Below are positions 1 through 9,716 of a DNA stretch of 64,000 bases, piece by piece; within the stretch, counting starts at the first letter, position 1, and every line of letters begins with the position of its first letter. The notes beneath the pieces are model-generated. The model was not told the DNA's origin, made no database searches, and saw nothing but the letters and a program-made list of their open reading frames with translations. The stretch spans positions 191,152 through 255,151 of the forward strand of contig JNVV01000009.1 of NCBI GenBank assembly GCA_000733355.1, read 5' to 3'. Source of the stretch: Falciphora oryzae. Lineage: Eukaryota > Ascomycota > Sordariomycetes > Magnaporthales > Magnaporthaceae. A program made the translations under genes and the position numbers.

Positions 1-782
1 AGAGGGTGGGTGTGGCGGTTTTGGAACGAGCTTATATACCGCGCCGAGCCCACGGGGCCGGCGCACACGCCCGGGCAGAACAATGAAGCTCCCAAGAAAA
101 TGGGCGCCCGAGCCAAGGCGCCAACCCAGAAACAGGCGCCCCCTGGTGGAACTCCAGGCCTATTACAAACCACCATGGGCAATTGCGTGCTTGACCGAGA
201 GCATTCCACCATCCGAGATATGGGCTCCTTGTCAGGACGGCGCGCCAGAGCGACCCCGGAGAGAGCGAGACGTCGCTGGCGAGCCCTTGCGGAAACCCCG
301 GTCCACGATCCATCCCCCCGCATTTCAGCACAATCACAAGCGCCGACGTAATTGGGTTTATCGATTTTCTTCATGGCTTCCCTCAGCCGTCGGAAGAGAA
401 TGGGAATGCTGGCTGCGCTGCCGAGCTCGGCGCCAAAATTGCGAGCGTGGGGAGGCGGAAAGCCGGGACCTCAAGAACACGGGGCAGAGGCGAGGAAGGG
501 GGAAAAGGGATGGACAATGCATTGATCGCACACCACAAGCTGCTGTCTTGCCAGATGGCGATCCTTGGCAGCTCTCCTGGTATAAGGGTAGGACATGAGG
601 TCCTCTTATCCCCCCAAGATTTGCCTTCCTGCTCCCATCAAAGCCAGGCGCTGCCTAGGGGCCCATTGCTTACACAAACACCTCCCCCATAGAGCAGCAT
701 ACACTCGGTCGCTTCAAGTCAAGAGAATACCTAGAGAGGCTGGCAGTGGCGCGAGCGCCTTTTCGAAGACACCTATAAGGCC
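1..782. other. intergenic, upstream of MFS gene
   Basis: No convincing gene. Open frames on both strands are arginine- and proline-rich shadows of GC-rich DNA without a recognisable domain. The stretch probably contains the promoter and leader of the transporter that starts at 783, but I see no clear TATA box at a useful distance. Confidence 0.5.
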
Positions 783-2655
783 ATGTCGGCGGATCTGAAG
801 CACGCGAACCCGGGCGGGTCGTTCCCGGTCGGGCATGACGAGCAGGCCCTCACGCAGGTGGTGGACTGGTTGCAGGAAGAGGAGGCCAGGGCGAAGCGCA
901 AGCTGGACCTCATTATCATGCCGCTCCTGACCCTGGGCTTCTTTTGTTTGCGTACGTCCAGCCCTACTGCTCCTAAAGTAGCTTCCCTGTTTACACTGAC
1001 TAACGGAACCCCTTTTTCTCTACCTCCAGAGCTGGACCGAGGCAACATCGCCAACGCACTCACAGACAACTTCATGGCGGACGTGGGCGTCAGCCAGGAC
1101 GAGTTTAACGTCGGGCAGCAGATGCTCTCGCTGGGCATCGTGCTCTTCGAGATACCCTCCAACATGATCCTGTACCGCGTCGGCCCCGGTAAGTGGCTCA
1201 CTCTGCAGCTCTTCCTCTTCGGCGCCGTCAGCACCTTCCAGGCCTGGCAGAACAGCTACGGCTCCTTCATCGCGTCCCGCTTCCTGCTGGGCGTCAGTGA
1301 GTCCGGCTTCATCCCGGGAGGCCTGTGGACCCTGTCGACGTGGTACACGCGGCGCGAGACGGCCAAGCGCGTCATGTTCTTCTACTTTGGGAACCAGTTC
1401 GGCCAGGCGTCCAGCAAGCTGCTGGCCTACGGCATCCTGTACATGCGCGGCGTCGGGGGCCACCCCGGCTGGTTCTGGCTGTTCGTCCTCATGGGTGGCT
1501 TCACCCTGCTCAGTGGCGTCGTGCTGGGCGTCTTTCTGCCGGACTCGTTCAGGAACCCGCACAGCTCGTTCCTGCCGAAGCGCCACATCTTCACAGAGCG
1601 CGAGATCCACATCCTGTGCACGCGAGTAACCATGGACGACCCCATGAAGGGCAAGAAGAAAAAGAGGATTGGAAAGGAAGGGTTCAAGAAGGCTGTATGT
1701 GCCCACCCCATTTGGGGCCTCCCCTGCTTCCCCTGGCTGCGAGAGGAGAACGATCCGATGCTAATTGACTGCCATACCCCCACAGTTCACAAGCTGGCGC
1801 CTCTGGGTGCACGTCGTCGTCACACTAGCCAATAATGGACCCCAGCGGGCTTTCGACGCCTATTCACCGTCCATCGTCAACAGCTTCGGTTTCGCGGGCC
1901 TCCAGGCCAACGCGCTGGCCTCGGTCGGCTTGTTCCTGCAGATCCCCGTCTCGTGGGCCTTCAGCTACGTCTCGGACCACTACAACCGACGCGGCGAAAC
2001 CGTTATCGCGGGCTTCGCCATGCACCTGCTCGGCTACATCTTCAACCGCGGCTTCACCGAGCTCTCGGGCCAGCGAGGAGTGCGGTACTTTGGGGTCGTC
2101 TGGACGCAGACGTTTGGGACGTTTTCGCACCCGCTCAATATCACATGGATGTTGCTGGCTTGCGAGGATTCGGAGCAGCGGGCTTTGGCTATGGCTATGT
2201 GAGCCCTCGCCGCGCTTTCTGTCTCCCATCTTCTCTCTCCTGGTGTGAATGGCGCTCAGGGCTAACGCTTCTTAACATCTTCCTCGATCAGGGTCATTAT
2301 GGGCGCCAACACAGCCGGAATCTACGGCGCGCAGATTTTCAGACAGGACGACCGTCCCTTCTACCGTCGCGGCTCCGCTGTGGCCATTGCGGTGCTGGTC
2401 GTGGGCCTGTTGTTGGCCGTGGTCCGATTCGCCGACGACCGCATCCGTCGCAAGAAGGCCCTCCAGGCCGGAATCCTCGAGCCCGAGGGCGGCATCTCGG
2501 CCGCGGGGAGTGACCGGAACTCGCAGGTCGACGAGAAGGGGAAGAGTGCAGAGACAGGAGAAGACAATGCCCCGAGACCTGGCGATGTCCAGCCACAGCC
2601 AGTCATGATCGGGCAGGGGCTGACGCCGGTCATCTCCAAGACTATGCGGCCCTAA
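783..2655 (+). CDS. MFS transporter, anion:cation symporter (allantoate permease/Dal5-like) family
   Basis: Four exons: 783-951, 1030-1694, 1786-2198 and 2292-2655. They join in frame to a 536-residue protein. The N-terminal cytoplasmic helix (EEEARAKRKLD) leads into TM1, and the first splice restores the motif LQLDRGNIANA, typical of fungal ACS-family permeases. Later hallmarks are GVSESGFIPGG near the TM4/TM5 region, a charged central loop (MKGKKKKR) and FTSWRLWVHV at the start of the second half. The C-terminus is hydrophilic and ends MRP. The family moves organic anions such as allantoate, nicotinate, pantothenate or other carboxylates across the plasma membrane with protons. The substrate cannot be read from sequence. 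All three introns have GT/AG ends, and each junction rebuilds family-conserved residues. Length fits the family. Confidence 0.92.
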
Positions 2656-2896
2656 GAGCCGTGCAGATTAGCCACTCCAGGGCTTCCTACACCCCCCTGC
2701 GCTTGCATGTAGAGTCATGGTGACTCGAACACCGGGTAGGCAAGTGACGGAAGCGTAGCTGTTCCCATTCTTGCTACCTAGTCAACAACGGAACGAGAGA
2801 GTTGTAGCCTACCCACAAATGAAGAAAAGAGAAGCCAGAATGCATGCCAAACCAAGTGAACCCCAACGCCATCAGAGACAAAACCCGAGCGAACCC

Positions 2897-3668
2897 TCAC
2901 TCCTCTTCGTCAAGCCCATACTCAACAAGCCAGTCTGCCGAAAAGATGCCATCGCGCGGGGCATGCCAAAACGAGATCTCGAGCCCGCTCCCGTCGCCAT
3001 CGTCGCCGTCGCCGCTCCCATACTCGACATCGTCAACAAGCTCGTTGACCTCGATCAGCGCCTCAAAGTTGGGCACCCTGCCGCCCGACGAGCGGCGGCC
3101 CCGGTTGTCGATCCACTCCTCGATCCACTCGGACATGGCGCGCACCAGGTACTCGGAGTGCGAGCGCACCGTGACCTCGCGGACCGTGATGTCGCCGCGC
3201 GTGATGTCCGCGACCGCCTGCACCGCGCGCGTCAGCGCTTCGATCTCGGCGCGCGACGCCGTCTGTGGCATTGCGCGGGGCGGCGCCAGCCCAGTCTCGC
3301 CGCCAGTGGTGTCCTCGAGGGGCAGGACGCCGCACTCGTTGTAGCTGGAGCCGGGCCCGAAGTAGACAGCCCAGGCGGCCGGCGTCGCGGCAGGCGGCGT
3401 CGATGGCGACGACGAGGGCGGACTCGCCGATCTCGACGGCGCCCGTGCGCGGGTGTCGCCTGGCCAGCTTGGACACCTGGCGCTCCTCGTCGTACTGCAC
3501 CAGGTCCTCGGGGGGCACGTCGTGGTGCGGCTTGCTGCGGCGCGGGTCGAAGCGGCGCCGCGGGAGGTAGAACTGCTGCTCATCATCGTCCGGGGCGAGG
3601 CTGTGCTTGATCGTGGGCTTCTCGGCCCAGGCACCGATGGCGCGGTTTTTGATGGTTCTCAGGTCCAT
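2897..3668 (-). pseudogene. RNase H-like protein with a one-base frameshift
   Basis: Starting at 3668 the frame gives MDLRTIKNRAIGAW and runs to ESALVVAIDAACRDAG, the first RNase H strand with its catalytic Asp. Homology then continues one frame over as AAWAVYFGPGSSYNECG, SRAEIEALTRAV (catalytic Glu) and FWHAPRD...ADWLVEYG, ending at 2897. One extra base at about 3379-3382 accounts for the shift: the span is 772 bases, that is 257 codons plus one. The third acidic position, normally Asp before Ser-x-Tyr-(L/V)-(V/I), reads RSHSEYLV, so His replaces the metal-binding Asp. No intron could explain a one-base change. It is either a decayed gene or a sequencing error on a divergent, possibly inactive family member. 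RNase H-fold proteins cleave RNA in RNA/DNA hybrids. Confidence 0.75.
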
Positions 3669-4415
3669 GGTAGTGGTTTCGGGATGTGGCTTGCACTGTA
3701 TTGTATTGGTGTGCTAGCTAGGGGCGTGGTTTTGTGTGTGTGTCCGTTTTTATCGTCGTCGGGTGTTGGCTAACTGGGCTGTCTACTTCAATGTTGAAAA
3801 GAAGGAAACAAGATTCTTGGTCGCAAGCCAGCTCTCGGTTCGAGCTCCAGTGGAGGAAAAGAAATAGGAAACCTGGTATCGCAACAGCTTTCTGGGATCA
3901 AGTTTGAGACGAAGAGGAAGGGGAAATAGGAAGGCTAGTACTAGAGCAGCTCCGTAGAATCAGGGTGAAGAAAAAGAGAGAGGAATAGGAAATCCGACAG
4001 AAACTCTGACAATTATCGCGGACAGGCTGGAAGATATATAAGGTTGCGATGGGAATATCCCCCTCCACGCCGTGGGTTGTTCCGCGCGAACCTTGCATAC
4101 TAGGGCAGCCATCTCTGAAGAGAAAATAGTGTGGAAGAGAAATAAAGTTCTTGGCCAGTGAAAGTGAAATGCGGTGCGTAGCGTTGTCCCCTATAGCCAT
4201 GGAAAGCAGGGGACTGCGGAATAGTTTCCTAGCGCCAGGTCGGCGCAAACCCTCGGTGCAGTCGCCAGTGAAGGCGCCGCCGCCGCGGGAGCGCCGGTGT
4301 CCGTAGGCCAGGGGGTCCCAAGCCCCACGGATGCAGTTGAGGGACGATATGCAATGTCCTGCGCTAGACCGCCGGACTAAGCGAAGCGGAGCCCTCCGGA
4401 AGTCGGGCGTTGGCG
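3669..4415. other. intergenic with imperfect direct repeats
   Basis: No gene seen. Between about 3828 and 3995 three diverged units of roughly 55-62 bases follow each other. Each starts with a CAGCT-like block and ends with a purine-rich block resembling GAAATAGGAAA. The rest is plain sequence between the 5' end of the RNase H-like gene and the 3' end of the 2EXR gene. Confidence 0.4.
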
Positions 4416-5597
4416 TCAGCGGTTCAGATCGTCCTCCTCTTGTTCCCTTCGTACTTGCTCGCGCCTGTCCTTCAAGCTCATGGGCAATATCGATTGCGGA
4501 TGCTTCTGCAGCAGCATGACCAAAGGCTTAGGAGGGTCGTAGCTTGGTCTGAAGAGGGGCCAGAGTTTGTCGTGGTCTGGGCTGCGATGGAATGGGCGGT
4601 GCCCAGGACACTGCTGCGACTCATCGCACATAACGATGGTATCGGGGTGCAATGCGTCCCCCTGCTTCATCACAGGGACCAGCTCGAGCTCTGGCTCGTG
4701 TCTCGGTGGGATGGCTCCTCCGTCCTCCTCTTTGCACTGGCAGCCGACGACTCGCGAGTCTGGCATAAACTCTCGCTCATGATCCTGTCGAATGCCGTCA
4801 ACGGGGGTATAAGGCGCGTTGACCGTATGGTTGCGTGTTGTTCCCCACGTGATGGTATCGCAAAGCATGACAGACCTCAGCTGAGGAAAGCACGCGAGGA
4901 ACTTGGCGAAGGCTTGGCGGTCGCAGTCGGCGGCAAAGGCGTCAGGAGGGCACTGGCAGCCTGGCTCGTGGCCAACGACACCGGGCAGAACCTCGTCAAG
5001 GTGCTCATAGATGAACGACGGAGTCCGCTTGTCCCAGGTCAGGAGCGCTAGCTTCTGGATGGCTCGGACGGCGCGCGAGTGGCTGAGTCCCGTCCTCGCC
5101 AACAAAGGTATCTGCCAGTCATAGTGCCGGAGGGCGATCATATCTACCTCCCCGTTGAACCGGAGAATCCATGGAGGACGGTCGTGGCGGGCTTTTTTGT
5201 CGTCTCGAAACTCGAGCAAGTCCGGAAATCGGCGGAGCATTACCTGCCTAGACTCGACGCAGATCGAGCCAACAGCTCTGTATCCCGCCGTTGGCCCAGC
5301 CAGGAGCTTGTGGGCATATACCAGGCCGCCCTCGCGGCCCAGTGCGCCGTCTCGCAGGCGAAGTGACGGCCGCATGGTACGCGGGTCGATGTACAGCTCC
5401 TCTACCTGTTGGGCGCAGTCGGCAGACGATCCGCCAGTGGCATCGACAAGATCGAACCGGAAGAAATAGACCTTGGGGCGCAGGTCTAGGCAGTGATCCC
5501 AGACGAGACGGCGCAACTCCGTTGGTAGGCGGCCGAACTGGGGAAAGGAGGAGGTTGGCAGCCCCTTCTCGCTGCTCTCGCCGTCTCCTAGAGACAT
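4416..5597 (-). CDS. 2EXR domain-containing protein
   Basis: A 393-residue protein. Near the N-terminus, FPQFGRLPTELRRLVWDHCLDLRPKVYFF matches the opening of the 2EXR domain, common in proteins of unknown function in filamentous ascomycetes. CVESRQVMLRRFP follows, another conserved element of that family. I start translation at 5597 (MSLGDGESS). The open frame extends to 5744, but a good intron (GTAAGT donor at 5754, CTGAC branch point, CTGCAG acceptor ending at 5682) would remove the upstream Met. The intron then lies in the 5' leader. No enzymatic motif is visible. The C-terminal third carries Cys/His-rich stretches, but no regular zinc-finger spacing is evident. The 5' leader points toward the divergent RGG-protein gene at 6008, so the two probably share a short promoter. 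Confidence 0.7.
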   Translation of the reverse strand: MSLGDGESSEKGLPTSSFPQFGRLPTELRRLVWDHCLDLRPKVYFFRFDLVDATGGSSADCAQQVEELYIDPRTMRPSLRLRDGALGREGGLVYAHKLLAGPTAGYRAVGSICVESRQVMLRRFPDLLEFRDDKKARHDRPPWILRFNGEVDMIALRHYDWQIPLLARTGLSHSRAVRAIQKLALLTWDKRTPSFIYEHLDEVLPGVVGHEPGCQCPPDAFAADCDRQAFAKFLACFPQLRSVMLCDTITWGTTRNHTVNAPYTPVDGIRQDHEREFMPDSRVVGCQCKEEDGGAIPPRHEPELELVPVMKQGDALHPDTIVMCDESQQCPGHRPFHRSPDHDKLWPLFRPSYDPPKPLVMLLQKHPQSILPMSLKDRREQVRREQEEDDLNR

Positions 5598-5681
5598 CTC
5601 GGCAGGTGTCTTGTGCCGGGGCTGCTGGCAGTCTGTAGAGGCGTCTTGGGCTAGAAGTGCTGGCAGAAAAGTCGGGTCTGT

Positions 5682-5754
5682 CTGCAGGTTGTCAGCGGAA
5701 GTGACGAAGATCTGAACCCGTCTTTTGATATTCGAATATCCCACACGGACTTAC
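5682..5754 (-). other. probable 5'-UTR intron of the 2EXR gene
   Basis: Read on the minus strand, GTAAGT at 5754 and CTGAC...CTGCAG ending at 5682 make a 73-base intron with strong donor, branch and acceptor. The upstream exon cannot be joined to the 2EXR frame from an ATG without a stop or a phase mismatch, so the intron is most likely untranslated leader. Confidence 0.6.
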
Positions 5755-6007
5755 AAGGGACTGGCAAGGGTCGAACCCACTTTTGCCGATTGGCTAAAAT
5801 GCGGGTGATAGCGGGGCTATCAGAGGGAGTTCTCCGCCACATGCAGGCAACCTTGGGTTGCCCCTCGGCTGGCGAACGGCTGCCAGGGAGAACCATTGAT
5901 CGACTGGCAAACTTCAATACCATGGATTCGCCTTAAGCCCGGTTTCCATCTTACGTACCCCGACATTATACCATACCACCGCTACAGCGACAGCAGGAGC
6001 AGCTAGC

Positions 6008-7435
6008 ATGGACGACCAATTCAACGTCCGCACGGACGATGACCTCTTCCTCGACGACTTCGAGCCTGTCGCCGACCCCGTCGCAACCCCCGCCCCAGAG
6101 GCGACGCCTGCGCCAGCCGTCGCACCAGCCCCTGTCCAGCCAGCCCACCCAGCGCATCCCAAACAGGGAGACAGGCAGTCGGGCACGCCCAGCAACAAGA
6201 AGAAACACACACCGTCCACATCGACGACGCCGACACCCCACCATGAGCCGAAGCCGAGGGGCCAGCTAGCCCTGTCGCGCCATGCCCCTCGCCCGTCTGG
6301 AGAGCAGAGCGGTCCTCGCCCTGATCGCCGGCAGCGGAATCAGGGCGGTAGCGGAGGCGGCGGCCGAGGCGACAACAACAACAGCAAAAACAGTAACAAC
6401 AAGAAGGACGCCGCCCCCAACAGCGCGCCAGCCAAGGCAGAGCCCTCTCCCGCAGTAGAGAAACCCGCCGTCGATGCCGACGCGAGCGCCAGCGCCACCA
6501 CCGAGCCCGATACGCAACCAGCTTCCGCCGCCGCCAAGGACAACGCGCCCCCCGCCAACGCGCCGACCGGCCCCGCGGCGCAACAGTTGTCGACCCCGAC
6601 CGCGGCCAAGCCGGCCTCGGTCACGTCTGAGGCGCGGCTCAAGTCGGGCGCGAACCCGCGCACCAAGCTGACCGAGGAGGAGCTGGCGGCCAAGATGGCG
6701 GCCATGGCGGTCGCGTCGGCCGAGAAGATGCGGCGGCACGACCAGGCGCAGCGCGACGCGCGCGACCACGAGGCCGCCCTGGCCCGCTCCGCCGAGGACG
6801 CCCGCAAGCGCCGCCAGGCCGAGGAGGAGAAACGCCGCCGCGCCGAGGAGGACAGGCGCCGCCTCGAGGATGAGCGCGCCAAGAACAGGGAGCGCAAGCT
6901 GCAGGCGCTCGGCGCCAAGGAGGGTGCCTGGGAGCACGAGGCGCCAGGGGGCGACGAAAGGCCGCGCTTCGGCGGCGGCGCCAACGGCGGCGTCAGGGGC
7001 GCCAGGGGCATCAACTCGGGCCGCCTGGGCGGGTTGGAGAACAGCAGGTATGCGAGTGGCGGAGACGGCCAGGGCGAGGACGAGCCGGAGAGCTACGGCG
7101 GCCGTGGTGGCAGGGGCGGCCGTGGCGGCAGGGGTAGGGGGCAGCGAGGTGGAGAGCGTGGAGGTCGCGGCGGCGGCGGCGGCGATCGGAACGGCGGTGG
7201 AGCGCGCAGCGGACCGCAGCCGGCTGTCAACAGCACCGTGGAGTTCCCGCCCCTGTCCACGAACTCGCCCAAGGCGCCGGCGGTCAGCGATGCCGTCAAG
7301 GATACCTTGACGACGGCGGCCAAGCTCTTCTCGCCTCTGTCGCCTAGTGCGCGATGGGACGATGAGGTCGAGGCCGAGGACGAGAGGACCAAGGCTGACG
7401 CTGCGGCCAAGGCGGCGGCTGCAGCCTCATCATGA
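6008..7435 (+). CDS. RGG-box, coiled-coil RNA-binding-type protein (uncharacterised)
   Basis: Single exon, 475 residues. An acidic N-terminus (MDDQFNVRTDDDLFLDDFE) is followed by about 200 residues of low-complexity Pro/Ala/Ser/Asn. Next comes TKLTEEELAAKMAAMAV and a long charged helix of Arg/Glu/Lys heptads (about residues 225-300), probably a coiled coil. A Gly/Arg-rich RGG segment spans about residues 355-400. Near the C-terminus the motif TVEFPPLSTN stands out from the low-complexity background. RGG boxes usually bind RNA and are methylated by type I arginine methyltransferases, so an RNA-related role is likely. I do not recognise a named orthologue. The gene faces LUC7, another Gly/Arg-rich RNA-binding protein. 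Confidence 0.8.
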   Translation: MDDQFNVRTDDDLFLDDFEPVADPVATPAPEATPAPAVAPAPVQPAHPAHPKQGDRQSGTPSNKKKHTPSTSTTPTPHHEPKPRGQLALSRHAPRPSGEQSGPRPDRRQRNQGGSGGGGRGDNNNSKNSNNKKDAAPNSAPAKAEPSPAVEKPAVDADASASATTEPDTQPASAAAKDNAPPANAPTGPAAQQLSTPTAAKPASVTSEARLKSGANPRTKLTEEELAAKMAAMAVASAEKMRRHDQAQRDARDHEAALARSAEDARKRRQAEEEKRRRAEEDRRRLEDERAKNRERKLQALGAKEGAWEHEAPGGDERPRFGGGANGGVRGARGINSGRLGGLENSRYASGGDGQGEDEPESYGGRGGRGGRGGRGRGQRGGERGGRGGGGGDRNGGGARSGPQPAVNSTVEFPPLSTNSPKAPAVSDAVKDTLTTAAKLFSPLSPSARWDDEVEAEDERTKADAAAKAAAAASS

Positions 7436-7949
7436 TTTACATGGAGCATAGAGACGAGACGACGGATCTCGGTAGGCTCCAGTTTCTTTTACGATACAAA
7501 ACCAAAAAGGCAGGACGCAGCCACAACAGCCGCCGAGACGGGAATGGGATGGGTAAAAAGACAAAATAACAAACAATAATACCACAAGAAGCGTAAATGT
7601 TTTGAATGTGTCACAGCCTTGGTCCAAACATCTATCTAGTCTCGCAAGCTATGTGACTCTACTTTTTACCCTGCCACACACTCCCCATTACCACTGCCTT
7701 CTCCCCCTCCGCCTCGAACAGGGAGACATCTACGACAGTGGACCCCTTGTGAGGGAAGCCGCCCACCAACCAGTATGGCCCTCCAACCCCAGTTAAGGGA
7801 CTCTCCTCCGCATCTACCCTAACATGGTGAAATGGTATCAGACGCTGCGCCGTTTTCCTACCCACCCGCATAACGCCAAGCGCCAAAATCTGCGATCAGA
7901 AAAACATAAAGAGAACATATGCACCGTATGTGAGTTTAGGTCCGCGTAT
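7436..7949. other. intergenic, convergent 3' ends
   Basis: This separates the stop codons of two convergent genes (RGG protein and LUC7). It is comparatively AT-rich with CT-rich tracts and no supported gene. It should hold both 3' untranslated regions and polyadenylation signals. Confidence 0.5.
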
Positions 7950-9067
7950 TCACCATCTTCCGCGGTAGCCACGGCCTCCACGACCTCCGCCACCGCCGCC
8001 ACCCCCACCGTAACCACCACCATAGCCACCACCAGAGCGTGGGCCTCTCGACCCCCTCCAGCCACCATCACCGTAGTCTCTAGGACCCGAGGGCGCGGGG
8101 CCGAGATCCTCGTCTCTAAGGCGGCCGCCGTAGCCACCACCACCACCATAGCCGCCGTGGTCATCACGGCCGCCACGGTCGCCGTAGCCTCCGCGATCGC
8201 CGCCACCACCGCGGCCGCCGCGCGAGCGCAGCTCCTTGGGGAAGGCGTCGTAGGCCTTGCGCATCTGGGCGTAGCCGAGGTGCATCTTTCCGTAAAAGTG
8301 GTCAGCCAGGCGGCGGTCGTTGTCGAGGCGGGATAAATAGGCGCCGCAGACGTCGCAGACTTGAAGCTTCTGGTGACCCGACGGACCGCTAGTGTCGAGC
8401 AGCACCTTGAGCTCGCGCTCGCGCTCGGCCTTGGACATCTCGCTCTGGCGCACGCGCACGTACTCCTCCAGCGCCGCCACCACCAGGCCCTCCTCGCCCA
8501 GGATCTCGACCTCGGTGATGCCGCAGTTGATGGAGACTTGCAGGTCGCTGATTGTTCGGAGCTGTGCGAAAGAGTAAAAAGAGAGGTTAGTAGGGTTGGA
8601 AAGCGCCGCGTCTAGAAACACGTTGGTTAGGCCTACCAGAGCGTTATGCTGCCGGATCTCATCCGGCGTCCTCTCCAGCCTCCTCTGGGCCGCGTCGATC
8701 CGGCGGTTGCAGTCGTCAATGTACTTTGACAGGTCGCGCATGTAGTCGTAGTCGAAGCCCAACCGCGCCTTCTCCTTCTCGGACAGTCCCTCGTACTCGA
8801 CCTTGAGGGCCTCGGCATGCACGCGCTGGCAGGCGCCGAGGTCCTGCTTGGTGTTGGTGAAGAGGTCGTGCGGACAGGTGCCGGCGACGTAGGACCGGCA
8901 GACCTTGGGGTCGGTGAGGGAGAGCTGGGACGGGCGGGCTGCTATCCCGCCGCCCATCAGCTGCTCTGCGCGCGTAACAGCAGGGTCAGTTTACCAGTCG
9001 GTGCTGGGACATGTATGCGACGGGGAGAGGATGGAATCCTACCAAGGAGCTTTCGCTGCTCCGCCGC
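7950..9067 (-). CDS. luc7: U1 snRNP-associated splicing factor LUC7
   Basis: Three exons on the minus strand: 9067-9043, 8965-8637 and 8561-7950, giving 321 residues. The start MAAEQRKLL joins EQLMGG across the first intron (8966-9042), the invariant LUC7 N-terminus. The first zinc finger is CCCH-type (VCRSYVAGTCPHDLF...ACQRVH). A helical region follows with ERTPDEIRQ. The second finger is C2H2 (VCDVCGAYLSRLDNDRRLADHFYGKMHLGY). The second intron (8562-8636) is exactly 75 bases without a stop, so a naive reading would insert 25 foreign residues inside the conserved helix. Splicing joins HNAL to LRTISDLQ as in the family. The C-terminal 100 residues are Gly/Arg-rich (RGG, YGG). LUC7 sits in U1 snRNP and helps select 5' splice sites in the nucleus. 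Confidence 0.95.
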
Positions 9068-9716
9068 CATGGTCGCGAGACGTCCACGCAAGCGCTTATT
9101 ATGATAGTCTCGAGTGTGCGATATGGAGAGCAGTGATTGACAGTCGTTACGACTCTATGTTGGCCGCTTCGTCGTCTTGCCGCCAGTCGTTGGAGGTTAG
9201 GTCGGCTCGACTGCCGCAACGCTCCTTTGCGGTTGGATCGCGAGTTATCGACGCGGCTTCCAGCTCCCAATGCCGCTAGGATTTTCTGACGACTGGGCTG
9301 CTGATCGGAGTGGGGTGCCCCACATCAACTGCTGAGCGCGTCTTGAACCGATGTCGTAGTTCCTCACCTGCAGCTGGCTCCGAGTACGAGCGAGGACACC
9401 CTGTGATCAAAGACACAAGATACAAGAGCACTATTGAAAACCCTCGAGGTCTACGGCAAGGGACAGTTGGCCAGGTTTTAATCGATATGAATGACTAAAG
9501 ACACAGTATGCATGAATGGATTGTCAAAGAGAGGGCCGGCTATCCTCGAGAACATGAACCAAAGTTACACGCAAGTGACCCCGGACACCCGACCTCCAAT
9601 TTGAGACCCACCCTGACCTCCCCACACTTGGAGCTGACACCTCGCCAGGAACCCCTTTGCTTCCGCCGCCGACATCAACTCGCATCGGACTCGGCCACGC
9701 AGCCGACACAACGACG
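9068..9716. promoter_or_regulatory. divergent promoter region between LUC7 and GPI16
   Basis: About 650 bases separate the ATGs of two divergently transcribed housekeeping-type genes. No other gene is supported. It must contain both promoters and leaders. No canonical TATA box is obvious, as is common for constitutive fungal genes. Confidence 0.5.

Noticed and set aside
5758..5830. A GGGTCGAACCC motif resembling a tRNA T arm
   Set aside because: The stem cannot form five pairs and no D arm or anticodon stem fits. The segment is exon or leader of the 2EXR gene.
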